DNA from: Stenotrophomonas maltophilia
Lineage (GTDB): Bacteria > Pseudomonadota > Gammaproteobacteria > Xanthomonadales > Xanthomonadaceae
Assembly: GCF_900186865.1 (NCBI RefSeq)
Contig: NZ_LT906480.1
Coordinates: 4,110,001 to 4,174,000, forward strand
Direction of reading: 5' to 3'
DNA: 64,000 nucleotides
Positions 35,554 to 43,317 of this stretch are shown piece by piece; positions within the stretch are counted from its first letter, which is position 1; every line of letters begins with the position of its first letter. Position numbers and translations under genes: made by a program. The notes under the pieces were generated by a model. It searched no databases and was not told the DNA's origin. It worked only from the letters and a program-made list of their open reading frames with translations.

Positions 35554-36293
35554 GCGGCATGCGCTACCGTCTTCTGCCTCTGGCCCTTGTTGCCCTGTCC
35601 TTCTCAAGTTTCGGCCAGACCCAGGCGTTCGATACGCAGCTGACCCGCGACGGCGTGACGCTGAACTACCAGGACGCCCGTGGCGCCCTGGCCGCGCCGC
35701 AGCGCAAGCGGGTAATCGATACGTTCTTCTTCGCCTACCTGCGCGAACGTGCGGACTTCCACCCGCCCGCGCCGGCGATGGTGCGCATCGTGATCGATCC
35801 GGCCTACACCGGCATCGCCTTCGTCGGCGACAAGGACCAGGCAGCGACGATCACCATCAACCCAGGCTGGTTGGCGCAGCACCCGAACGACATCGACCTG
35901 GTCACCCATGAGGCGATGCACATCGTGCAGGGCTATCCAGGTTACGGCGATGCACGGGTGCCGGGCTGGCTGGTGGAAGGCATCGCCGACTACGCACGCG
36001 ACCGCTACGGCATGGACAATGCCGCCGCAGGCTGGGTACTGCCGGACAAGGTCGAGAAGGGGCAGAATTTCGACAGCGGCTACCGGGTGACCGGTGCGTT
36101 CCTGAAATGGGCCGAGGCCGAGTATCCCGGCCTGGTGCTGGCGCTGGACAAGGCCCTGCGCGACGGCCGCTATACGCCGGCGCTGTGGCAGAAGCACACC
36201 GGCAAGGCACTGCCGGCGCTGTGGACGCAGTATGCCAAGCCGCGTTCGGATGCACCGCCGCCGGCACCAGCGCGCCGCGGCAAGCGGCGCTGA
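35550..36293 (+). CDS. Basic secretory protein family peptidase (secreted)
   Basis: A 247-residue exported protein with a signal peptide (LLPLALVALSFSSFGQTQA) and a zincin-like active site THEAMHIVQGYPGYGDARVPGWLVEGIADYARD, typical of the plant/bacterial basic secretory protein family (HExxH with a downstream Glu). The ATG at 35550 overlaps the GH92 stop; a second ATG at 35559 is equally good. Translational coupling with GH92 suggests joint degradation of glycoproteins. The basic C-terminus (APARRGKRR) is unusual. Confidence 0.82.
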   Translation: MSGMRYRLLPLALVALSFSSFGQTQAFDTQLTRDGVTLNYQDARGALAAPQRKRVIDTFFFAYLRERADFHPPAPAMVRIVIDPAYTGIAFVGDKDQAATITINPGWLAQHPNDIDLVTHEAMHIVQGYPGYGDARVPGWLVEGIADYARDRYGMDNAAAGWVLPDKVEKGQNFDSGYRVTGAFLKWAEAEYPGLVLALDKALRDGRYTPALWQKHTGKALPALWTQYAKPRSDAPPPAPARRGKRR

Positions 36294-36357
36294 CTGGGCG
36301 ATCAACTGGGTATTCCGGCGACTGGGTAGAGCCGACTGGGTAGAGTCGACTGTTAGT

Positions 36358-37380
36358 TGTGATCTCTCTGTACGTTGTTCATCCGGGACATCTTTGGAAA
36401 ATGGTGGTTACCACACCTCTCCAGACCCCAAAGAGCCCGGATGAACCACCATAAAAATGCCCGTTTGACCGTCTATAGTCGAGCACTTCTTATTCGCCGC
36501 ATCCTCCACGAGGGCCTGCGCCCAGAGGAAGCAGCCCAAGCATGCGGCGTAAGTGTGCGTACGGCCTACAAATGGCTGGCCCGATTCCGCCAGTTCGGGG
36601 CACCGGGGCTGGAAAACCGCAGCTCACGGCCTCACCAGACGCCGCATGCCACACCTGCTCCGGTAATCGAGCAAATCAAGGAGCACCGCCGTAAACGGCA
36701 GACCTACCTGACCATCTCCAAGGCGCTGGGGGTCGGCCACAGTACGATTTCAAGGCTGATGCGTGCCCACGGCCTCAATCGGCTGTGTCGGCTTGAACCG
36801 CCCAAGGAGGTCATCCGATACGAATACGATCAGCCCGGAGGGCTGCTGCACCTGGACATCAAGAAGCTGGGCAACTTCCAGCGGCCAGGGCACAGAACCG
36901 ATGCCAAACGTCGGGGAAACGCCGCTGGCGGTGGCTGGGGCTACGTCCACGTGGCCATCGACGATCACTCCCGGGTCGCCTTCAGCAGCGTCCACCCCAA
37001 CGAACAGGCCGAAACCGCCTGCCAGGCGCTGCTGGGCGCTCTGCAGTACTACGCCAGCCTGGGAATCACCTTCAAGCGGATCCTGACCGACAACGGTGCC
37101 TGCTATCGCTCCACCGCCTTTGCCAAGCTGCTCAAATCCCTTGGGATCAAGCACATCAGAACCAAGCCCTACACGCCGCGGACCAATGGCAAAGCCGAGC
37201 GCTTCATCCAAACCAGCCTGCGCGAATGGGCCTACGCCCGCGAATACGCCTCCTCGGACCAGCGCAATTCCGTGCTGACCCAATGGCTGCACCACTACAA
37301 CTGGCACCGCCCTCACATGGGGATCGGTGGCCAGCCACCTATTTCCAGAGTCCTGCTGAACAACGTGGTGGGTTTACACA
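36358..37380 (+). mobile_element. IS481-family insertion sequence, 1023 bp
   Basis: The ends are TGTGATCTCTCTGT...ACGTTGTTCA at the left and, on the other strand, TGTGTAAACCCACC...ACGTTGTTCA at the right, sharing TGTG and the block ACGTTGTTCA. A 6-bp duplication GTTAGT (36352-36357 and 37381-37386) flanks it. It carries one transposase gene, whose stop codon lies in the right-hand target copy. Confidence 0.92.
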
Positions 37381-37385
37381 GTTAG
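36441..37385 (+). CDS. IS481-family transposase
   Basis: DDE transposase of 314 residues from the ATG at 36441 (AAAGAGCCCGG upstream); an in-frame ATG at 36375 lies closer to the IS end and is unlikely. An N-terminal HTH (EEAAQACGVSVRTAYKWLARF) and a second HTH (TISKALGVGHSTISRLMRAHG) precede the rve core: LLHLDIKKLG (Asp), ILTDNGACY (Asp) and NGKAERFIQTSLREWAY (Glu). The last residues LHS and the TAG stop span the IS-target junction, so the stop codon is supplied by the GTTAGT target duplication. The gene is intact. Confidence 0.93.
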   Translation: MNHHKNARLTVYSRALLIRRILHEGLRPEEAAQACGVSVRTAYKWLARFRQFGAPGLENRSSRPHQTPHATPAPVIEQIKEHRRKRQTYLTISKALGVGHSTISRLMRAHGLNRLCRLEPPKEVIRYEYDQPGGLLHLDIKKLGNFQRPGHRTDAKRRGNAAGGGWGYVHVAIDDHSRVAFSSVHPNEQAETACQALLGALQYYASLGITFKRILTDNGACYRSTAFAKLLKSLGIKHIRTKPYTPRTNGKAERFIQTSLREWAYAREYASSDQRNSVLTQWLHHYNWHRPHMGIGGQPPISRVLLNNVVGLHS

Positions 37386-37473
37386 TCGACTGCCTTTCGT
37401 ACAGCCCCCGAAAACCCCGCGCTTCGCGCGATAGTCGACCAACGGTCGACTCTACCTCGCTGGCGTCTACGCC

Positions 37474-37548
37474 TCAGCGCGACTGCACGAAGCCGGCGTA
37501 CAGCGCGAACAGCTGCTGGAAGTACCGCCGCGTCACTCGATTGCGCAT
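37474..37548 (-). CDS. Very small ORF between REP pairs (24 aa, candidate)
   Basis: An ATG at 37548 with GGTGAGGG upstream opens a 24-residue frame, MRNRVTRRYFQQLFALYAGF followed by VQSR, basic and amphipathic. It lies in the 37387-37883 gap, between the split and the intact REP pairs, upstream of nothing on its strand. It may be a small protein or the leftover end of a decayed gene. Not recognised. The remainder of the gap (37549-37723) shows only GC-rich, weakly palindromic sequence. Confidence 0.3.
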   Translation of the reverse strand: MRNRVTRRYFQQLFALYAGFVQSR

Positions 37549-37723
37549 GACACCCTCACCCGTGGAAAGTTGGTCGGGCCCAGGGTGGGAAGGCCGGTCC
37601 GGTCCCTTCCCACGGCCGGGCCGCGTGGGCGTATTGGGCCGCAACGGCGTTGCAGGGACATGACCGGGTTGCGTAGCGCGTGTGGCAGCGGTGGGATCGG
37701 CGTTGGGATCGGCATCGGGACCG

Positions 37724-37811
37724 GTAGAGTCGACTGTTAGTCGACTATCGCGCGATCGCGCGGGATTTTCGGCGTCCGAATCAAGAGCAGTCGACTAACA
37801 GTCGACTCTAC
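37724..37811. repeat. Intact GTAG-type REP pair (REPIN), 88 bp
   Basis: GTAGAGTCGACTGTTAGTCGAC at the left and its inverse GTCGACTAACAGTCGACTCTAC at the right enclose a GC-rich spacer with ATCGCGCGATCGCGCG. The same stem as the copy split by the IS481 element. Confidence 0.9.
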
Positions 37812-37832
37812 CCGTTTCCGCTTTGCGGAAAC

Positions 37833-37860
37833 AGAAACGCGCCCCGTGGGGCGCGTTTCT
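37833..37860 (-). terminator. Terminator of the malic enzyme gene
   Basis: AGAAACGCGCCCC and GGGGCGCGTTTCT form a 13-bp perfect stem with a minimal loop; on the minus strand a T-rich TTTCTGTTT lies at its end. A second hairpin (GTTTCCGC/GCGGAAAC, 37814-37832) follows. It is 23 bp beyond the maeB stop. Confidence 0.8.
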
Positions 37861-37883
37861 GCAGCTGTCGCTGAAAAGAAGGC

Positions 37884-40175
37884 TTACGCCTTCTTTTCCG
37901 CTTCCAGCTGCTTGCGGATCTGCGCATCCACCGCTGCAATCGCGGTCATGTTCAGGATCCTGCGCGAGGTCGCGCTGGTGGTCAGGATGTGCACCGGCTT
38001 GTTCACGCCCATCAGGATCGGGCCGATCGCCACGCCGTCGGTGAACACACGCACCAGGTTGTAGGCGATGTTGGCCGCTTCCAGGTTCGGCAGCACGAAC
38101 AGGTTGGCGCGACCCTGCAGGGTCGAGCCCGGCAGCAGCTTCTGGCGCAGCGCTTCATCCCATGCGGTGTCGCCCTGCATTTCGCCGTCCACGTTCAGAC
38201 GCGGGTTGCGCTTGAGCAGCAGCTCGCGCACCTGGCGCATCTTCAGCGCGTCCTTGGAATCGTGGCTGCCGAAGTTGGAGTGCGACAGCAGCGCCACCTT
38301 CGGCTCGATGCCGAACAGCTTCATGCGGTAGGCCGCCTGCAGGGTCGCTTCGCATAGCTGCTCGGCGGTCGGGTCTTCCTGCACGTGGGTATCGACGAAG
38401 AAGAACACGCCCTGCTGGTTGATCACGCCGGTCATCGCAGAGGTCGAGGTGACCTTCGGCTCCAGCGGCAGCACGCTGCGCACGTAGCCCAGCTTCTTGT
38501 GGAAGCGGCCGACGATGCCGGTCAGCATCGCATCGGCTTCGCCACGGGCCACCATCACCGCCGCGATCAGGGTCGGGCGCGAACGCATCAGGTTCTTCGC
38601 CGCGGCCACGGTCACGCCGCGACGGCCGGTCAGGCCGTGGTAGTACTGCCAGTATTCGTTGAAGCGCGGGTCGTCGTTGATGTTGGTGACTTCAACGTTC
38701 TCGCCGATCTTCAGGCGCAGGCCGAGGCGTTCGATGCGTGATTCGATCACTTCCGGTCGGCCGATCAGGATCGGGTGCGCCAGGCCGTCGTCGACCACGT
38801 TCTGCACCGCCTGCAGCACCACTTCCTCTTCGCCTTCGGCGTACACCACGCGCTGCTTGTCGCTGCGCGCGCGGTCGTAGACCGGCTTCATCATCAGGCT
38901 GGTGCGGTAGACGAACTGGGCCAGCTTGTCACGGTAGGCGCCCATGTCCTCGATCGGGCGCGAGGCCACGCCCGAGTCCATCGCGGCCTGGGCCACGGCG
39001 GCCGACAGTTCCACCAGCAGGCGGCGGTCGAACGGACGCGGGATCAGGTATTCACGGCCGAAGCTCGGCGTCTCGCCACCGTAGGCCGAGCCCATGTCGG
39101 TGGCGGCACGGCGGGCCAGCGCGGCGATCGCACGCACGCACGCGATCTTCATTTCCTCGTTGATCGCAGTGGCGCCCACGTCCAGCGCGCCACGGAACAG
39201 GTACGGGAAGCACAGCACGTTGTTGACCTGGTTCGGGTAATCCGAACGGCCAGTGCCGATGATCGCGTCCGGACGCGCGGCGCGCGCCACCTCCGGCATG
39301 ATTTCCGGGGTCGGGTTGGCCAGGGCGAAGATCACCGGGTCCGGCGCCATGGTCTTGACCATGTCGGCGGTCAGGATGCCCGGCGCCGACAGGCCCAGGA
39401 AGATGTCCGCGCCGTCGACGATCTCGGCCAGGGTGCGCTTGCCGGTGTCGCGCGCATAGCGCTGCTTTTCCGGATCCAGGTCGGTACGACCGGTGTGGAT
39501 CACGCCCTCGCGGTCGAAGGCCAGGATGTTTTCCGGCTTCAGGCCCAGCTGCACCAGCATGTTCACGCAGGAAATGCCGGCTGCGCCCATGCCCGTGGTC
39601 GCCAGCTTCACGTCCTCGATCTTCTTGCCGGTGATCGCCATGGCGTTGAGCACGGCCGCACCGACGATGATCGCCGTGCCGTGCTGGTCGTCATGGAACA
39701 CCGGAATCTTCATGCGCTCGCGCAGCTTGCGCTCGACCACGAAGCACTCCGGCGCCTTGATGTCTTCCAGGTTGATGCCGCCGAAGGTCGGCTCCAGCGA
39801 GGCGATGATGTCGACCAGCTTGTCCGGGTCGGTTTCATCCACTTCGATGTCGAACACATCGATGCCGGCGAACTTCTGGAACAGCACGCCCTTGCCTTCC
39901 ATCACCGGCTTGCCGGCCAGCGCGCCGATGTTGCCCAGGCCCAGCACCGCGGTGCCATTGGAGATCACCGCCACCAGGTTGCCGCGGGCGGTCAGCTCGC
40001 TGGCCTGCTGCGGGTCGGCCTTGATCGCTTCACAGGCGTACGCCACGCCCGGCGAATACGCCAGCGACAGGTCGCGCTGGGTCAGCATGGGCTTGGTAGC
40101 GGAAACCTTGATCTTTCCCGGCGGGGACATCCGGTGGTAATCGAGGGCGGCCTGTTTGAAATCTTCGTTGGACAT
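37884..40175 (-). CDS. maeB: NADP-dependent malic enzyme with phosphotransacetylase-like domain
   Basis: Oxidative decarboxylation of malate to pyruvate, making NADPH. The 763-residue protein has an N-terminal malic enzyme domain ([45 protein letters not shown](P) site, residues 1-430) and a C-terminal phosphate acetyl/butyryltransferase-like domain (about 440-755; [24 protein letters not shown]), the MaeB architecture. The latter is normally regulatory and binds acetyl-CoA. The ATG at 40175. It neighbours dctA, fitting growth on C4-dicarboxylates. Confidence 0.95.
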   Translation of the reverse strand: MSNEDFKQAALDYHRMSPPGKIKVSATKPMLTQRDLSLAYSPGVAYACEAIKADPQQASELTARGNLVAVISNGTAVLGLGNIGALAGKPVMEGKGVLFQKFAGIDVFDIEVDETDPDKLVDIIASLEPTFGGINLEDIKAPECFVVERKLRERMKIPVFHDDQHGTAIIVGAAVLNAMAITGKKIEDVKLATTGMGAAGISCVNMLVQLGLKPENILAFDREGVIHTGRTDLDPEKQRYARDTGKRTLAEIVDGADIFLGLSAPGILTADMVKTMAPDPVIFALANPTPEIMPEVARAARPDAIIGTGRSDYPNQVNNVLCFPYLFRGALDVGATAINEEMKIACVRAIAALARRAATDMGSAYGGETPSFGREYLIPRPFDRRLLVELSAAVAQAAMDSGVASRPIEDMGAYRDKLAQFVYRTSLMMKPVYDRARSDKQRVVYAEGEEEVVLQAVQNVVDDGLAHPILIGRPEVIESRIERLGLRLKIGENVEVTNINDDPRFNEYWQYYHGLTGRRGVTVAAAKNLMRSRPTLIAAVMVARGEADAMLTGIVGRFHKKLGYVRSVLPLEPKVTSTSAMTGVINQQGVFFFVDTHVQEDPTAEQLCEATLQAAYRMKLFGIEPKVALLSHSNFGSHDSKDALKMRQVRELLLKRNPRLNVDGEMQGDTAWDEALRQKLLPGSTLQGRANLFVLPNLEAANIAYNLVRVFTDGVAIGPILMGVNKPVHILTTSATSRRILNMTAIAAVDAQIRKQLEAEKKA

Positions 40176-40353
40176 CGATGTGGGTTACATGAATGGGCAG
40201 AAGGGACAGGGGATGATACCCCCGTTGGAGCGTCTGGACCTGTCGCTATCCTGTCGCAGGCATGCTGCGACTGCACAATTCCGTGCCGTATGCGACGGTA
40301 CCGGGATGCCAGCATCGGCGCCCCCGATGACAGCCATGGGACGCCCTGAAACG

Positions 40354-40390
40354 CCGCGGGGCCGTACCACTGTCGTGATCGGCCCCGCGG
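40354..40390 (-). terminator. Hairpin after dctA
   Basis: CCGCGGGGCC (40354-40363) and GGCCCCGCGG (40381-40390) are a perfect 10-bp stem between dctA and maeB on the minus strand. No T run, so termination efficiency is uncertain. Confidence 0.55.
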
Positions 40391-40405
40391 TACCACACAC
40401 CTGGG

Positions 40406-41749
40406 TCAGCCCTTGGCCGGCAGCGCCTCGGGCAGTGCGTCCACCGGCGGCGGCAGCTCGCTTTCGCGGCCATCCAGCGCCAGCTGCAGGCGGTTGCGGT
40501 CCAGCGCGCCTTCCCAGCGCGAAACCACCACGGTGGCCACCGCATTGCCGATGAAGTTGGTCAGCGAGCGGCATTCGCTCATGAAACGGTCCACGCCCAG
40601 GATCAGCGCCATGCCGGCCACCGGTACCTCCGGCACCACGGCAAGGGTGGCGGCCAGGGTGATGAAGCCGGCACCGGTGACGCCGGCCGCCCCCTTGGAG
40701 CTGAGCATGGCAACCAGCAGCAGGGCGATCTGGTGGCCCAGGGTCAGTTCGGTGTTGGTGGCCTGGGCAATGAACAGTGCCGCCAGGGTCATGTAGATGT
40801 TGGTGCCGTCCAGGTTGAACGAGTAGCCGGTCGGGACCACCAGGCCCACCACCGACTTGCTGCAACCGGCGCGTTCCATCTTCTCCATCAGCGACGGCAG
40901 CGCCGACTCCGACGAGGAAGTGCCCAGCACCAGCAGCAGCTCGGCCTTCAGGTAGCGCGCCAGCTTGAACACCGAGAAGCCGCACAGTCGGCAGACCACA
41001 CCGAGGATCACCGCCACGAACAGGAACGCGGTGAGGTAGAACGAGCCCACCAGCCACGCCAGGTTGACCAGCGAACCGACGCCGTATTTGCCGATGGTGA
41101 AGGCGATCGCGCCGAAGGCACCGATCGGGGCGGCCTTCATCAGGATGTGCACCAGCTTGAACACCGGGGCGACCAGCGCCTCCAGGAAGTTCAGGATCGG
41201 CTTGCCCTTCTCGCCCACCGAGGCCAGCGCGATGCCGAACAGCACCGCGATGAACAGCACCTGCAGGATGTTGCCGTCGACGAAGGCGCTCACCAGCGTC
41301 TTCGGAATGATGTCCATCAGGAAACCGACCAGGGTCAGGTCGTGCGACTTCTCGACGTAGCTGTGCACCGCGGTCTGGTCCAGCTCGGCCGGGTTGATGT
41401 TCATGCCGGCGCCGGGCTGTACCACGTGCGCCACGATCATGCCCACGATCAGTGCCAGCGTGGAGAAGAACAGGAAGTACGCCATCGCCTTGGCGAACAC
41501 CCGGCCCACCGTGCGCAGGTGGGTCATGCTGGCGATGCCGGTGACGATGGTCAGGAAGATCACCGGCGCGATGATCATCTTCACCAGGTTGATGAAGGCA
41601 TCGCCGAGCGGCTTCATCTTCTCGCCGATCAGCGGTTCGTAGTGGCCGAGGATGGCGCCCAGGACGATCGCCACGATCACCTGGAAATACAGCTGGCGAT
41701 AGATCGGCAACGGCTTTGCAGGCGCCGGGGCTGCGGTCGGGATGTGCAT
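40406..41749 (-). CDS. dctA: C4-dicarboxylate:cation symporter (DctA)
   Basis: DAACS-family uptake of succinate, fumarate and malate. The 447-residue protein from the ATG at 41749 (GGAGTCCGCC upstream) has eight membrane helices plus re-entrant loops, including [18 protein letters not shown] (serine-rich hairpin) and [16 protein letters not shown] and [19 protein letters not shown], the family motifs. DctA is favoured over the glutamate GltP by context: malic enzyme downstream and a DctB-like kinase across the divergent gap. Confidence 0.92.
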
Positions 41750-42081
41750 GGCGGACTCCGGAAGGGGCGTTTTCAGGCACGTACGGCCCCGGGACAGCAC
41801 GGGAACCGTTACCGTGGAAACTGATCGCAGGCCCTGTGCTGCATGCGCAGGAGGTGCGACCAATGGACGCCTTTGTACGCGCCGGGCACGCCGGCGCAGA
41901 TAACCTATTGGTACTAGCCCCCCGGTTCAGGTGGCGGCGATGCCTACACTGGCGCCGCACCGCCCGATCCTGGGGAGGCCGGTGGCCCGTGCTGAACGGC
42001 CGGGCGCGTCATTGCGAAAGTTTCGGCCCCTGCGGCCGTTGTTGTCCTGTCCACACGCAATCTGAGAGAGCCGCACCCAAC
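41750..42081. promoter_or_regulatory. dctA / porin divergent regulatory region
   Basis: This 332-bp gap holds an AT-rich core TAACCTATTGGTACTAG (41901-41917) in otherwise GC-rich DNA; CTA-N7-TAG inside it is a partial dyad. It is a candidate binding site for the LuxR-type regulator encoded at 46515. No sigma-54 promoter (GG-N10-GC) is obvious. Inferred from position. Confidence 0.4.
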
Positions 42082-43251
42082 ATGCGCCCGATTCCCACCT
42101 TGCTGGCCCTGTCGCTGGCCGCGCTTCCCGCCTTCGCTTCGGCTGCCGATTTCGACAACTGGCCGACCAAGTACGCCTTCGGTGACGGCACCGAGTTGGC
42201 CGCTACCGCCAACATCGCCTACGACTACAACGATTTCTCCTCGGGCAGCGGCCTGGAGGACGACGACGCCGTGCGCCGCAAGGAGTTCGGTGCGACGCTG
42301 AAGAAGAAGGGCGTCTACGACGCGATGGTCTACTACGACTTCCAGTCCGATACCTGGCTGGACGTGTTCGTGCGCTTCGAGAGCAAGGCCTTCTTCGGTC
42401 GCGACATCGGTCGCTTCCGCTTCGGCTATATGAAGACCCCGGTCGGCCTGGATGCGAACACCTCTTCGCGCGCCGGCAGCTTCCTGGAAACCGCGCTGCC
42501 CGTGCAGGCCTTCTACGAAGGCCGCCGCACCGGCGTGGAATGGGTGCTGGAGCGTCCGCAGTACCTGCTGCAGGCCGGCGCCTATGGCGGCAAGGACCTG
42601 CAGGGTGACAACCCCGGCACCACCCAGGCAGTACGTGCGGTGTGGACCCCGGTGAAGGCGCCGGGTGACGTGATCCACCTGGGCCTGGCCTACTCGCAGG
42701 AAAATCCGCGCGGTTACAGCGATGGCCGTGACGTGCACCACGAGGCCAGCGCGCGCCTTCGCGCACGCCCGGAAGCCGGCCTGACCGACATCCGCTACGT
42801 CGATTCCGGCGCCCTGGTCACCGCCGACCAGATCCGCCGCACCGGCCTGGAAGGCATCTGGATCCGCGGCCCGTTCTCGCTGCAGGCCGAAGCCCTGCGC
42901 GCCACGGTCACCCGCCATGACGGCAAGCCCGACTACACCGGCAGCGGCCAGTACGCTATGGCCAGCTGGGTGCTGACCGGCGAGTCGCGCCCGTACAACG
43001 CAGGTGCCGTGGCCAACATCAAGCCGGCGCACGACTACGGCGCGGTGGAACTGGTGGCACGTTACAGCCGCATGGACCTGGACGATGGCAGCATCCTTGG
43101 TGGCCGCCAGCACGACCTGACCCTGGGCGCGAACTGGTACCTGACCAGCCACTTCAAGTTCCAGGCCAACTACGTGAAGGTCGACGCCAGCCGTCGTGGT
43201 GTGCACAGCACGCCGGAGATCTTCGAGCTGCGCGCGCAGATGCACTTCTGA
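42082..43251 (+). CDS. Phosphate-selective porin-like (OprP/OprO family) outer membrane protein
   Basis: A 389-residue precursor with a signal peptide (LALSLAALPAFASAAD) and the beta-strand-rich repeats of OprO/OprP porins: FGATLKKKGVYDAMVYYDFQ, GYMKTPVGLDANTSSRAGSFLE, and a C-terminal Phe (ELRAQMHF) that fits BAM targeting. Placed between divergent dctA and the DctB-like kinase gene, it is more likely a route for C4-dicarboxylates than for phosphate. The ATG at 42082 is not preceded by a strong ribosome site. The paralogue at 50535 accompanies a citrate transporter. Confidence 0.88.
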   Translation: MRPIPTLLALSLAALPAFASAADFDNWPTKYAFGDGTELAATANIAYDYNDFSSGSGLEDDDAVRRKEFGATLKKKGVYDAMVYYDFQSDTWLDVFVRFESKAFFGRDIGRFRFGYMKTPVGLDANTSSRAGSFLETALPVQAFYEGRRTGVEWVLERPQYLLQAGAYGGKDLQGDNPGTTQAVRAVWTPVKAPGDVIHLGLAYSQENPRGYSDGRDVHHEASARLRARPEAGLTDIRYVDSGALVTADQIRRTGLEGIWIRGPFSLQAEALRATVTRHDGKPDYTGSGQYAMASWVLTGESRPYNAGAVANIKPAHDYGAVELVARYSRMDLDDGSILGGRQHDLTLGANWYLTSHFKFQANYVKVDASRRGVHSTPEIFELRAQMHF

Positions 43252-43270
43252 CCCCTTCCACGTCAGATCC

Positions 43271-43297
43271 CGGCGGGCGTGCACGTCACGCCCGCCG
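43271..43297 (+). terminator. Strong hairpin between porin and kinase genes
   Basis: CGGCGGGCGTG and CACGCCCGCCG form an 11-bp perfect stem with a 5-nt loop. Without a T tract it may cause partial termination or protect the porin mRNA, giving less kinase than porin. Confidence 0.55.
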
Positions 43298-43317
43298 GCC
43301 CTGCGTAGACTGCCGCC

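Larger units (their letters stand above)
36340..37455. repeat. GTAG-type REP pair interrupted by an IS481-family element
   Basis: The head GTAGAGTCGACTGTTAGT (36340-36357) continues after the insertion as GTTAGTCGACTG (37381-37392); without the IS and the 6-bp duplication it reads GTAGAGTCGACTGTTAGTCGAC, identical to the intact REP at 37724. The inverted partner GTCGACCAACGGTCGACTCTAC ends at 37455. Two decayed GTAG heads precede it (36326-36339). Confidence 0.88.

Noticed and set aside
41750..42081. Sigma-54 promoter for dctA
   Set aside because: No GG-N10-GC element in good context was found, and the cognate regulator is of LuxR type.
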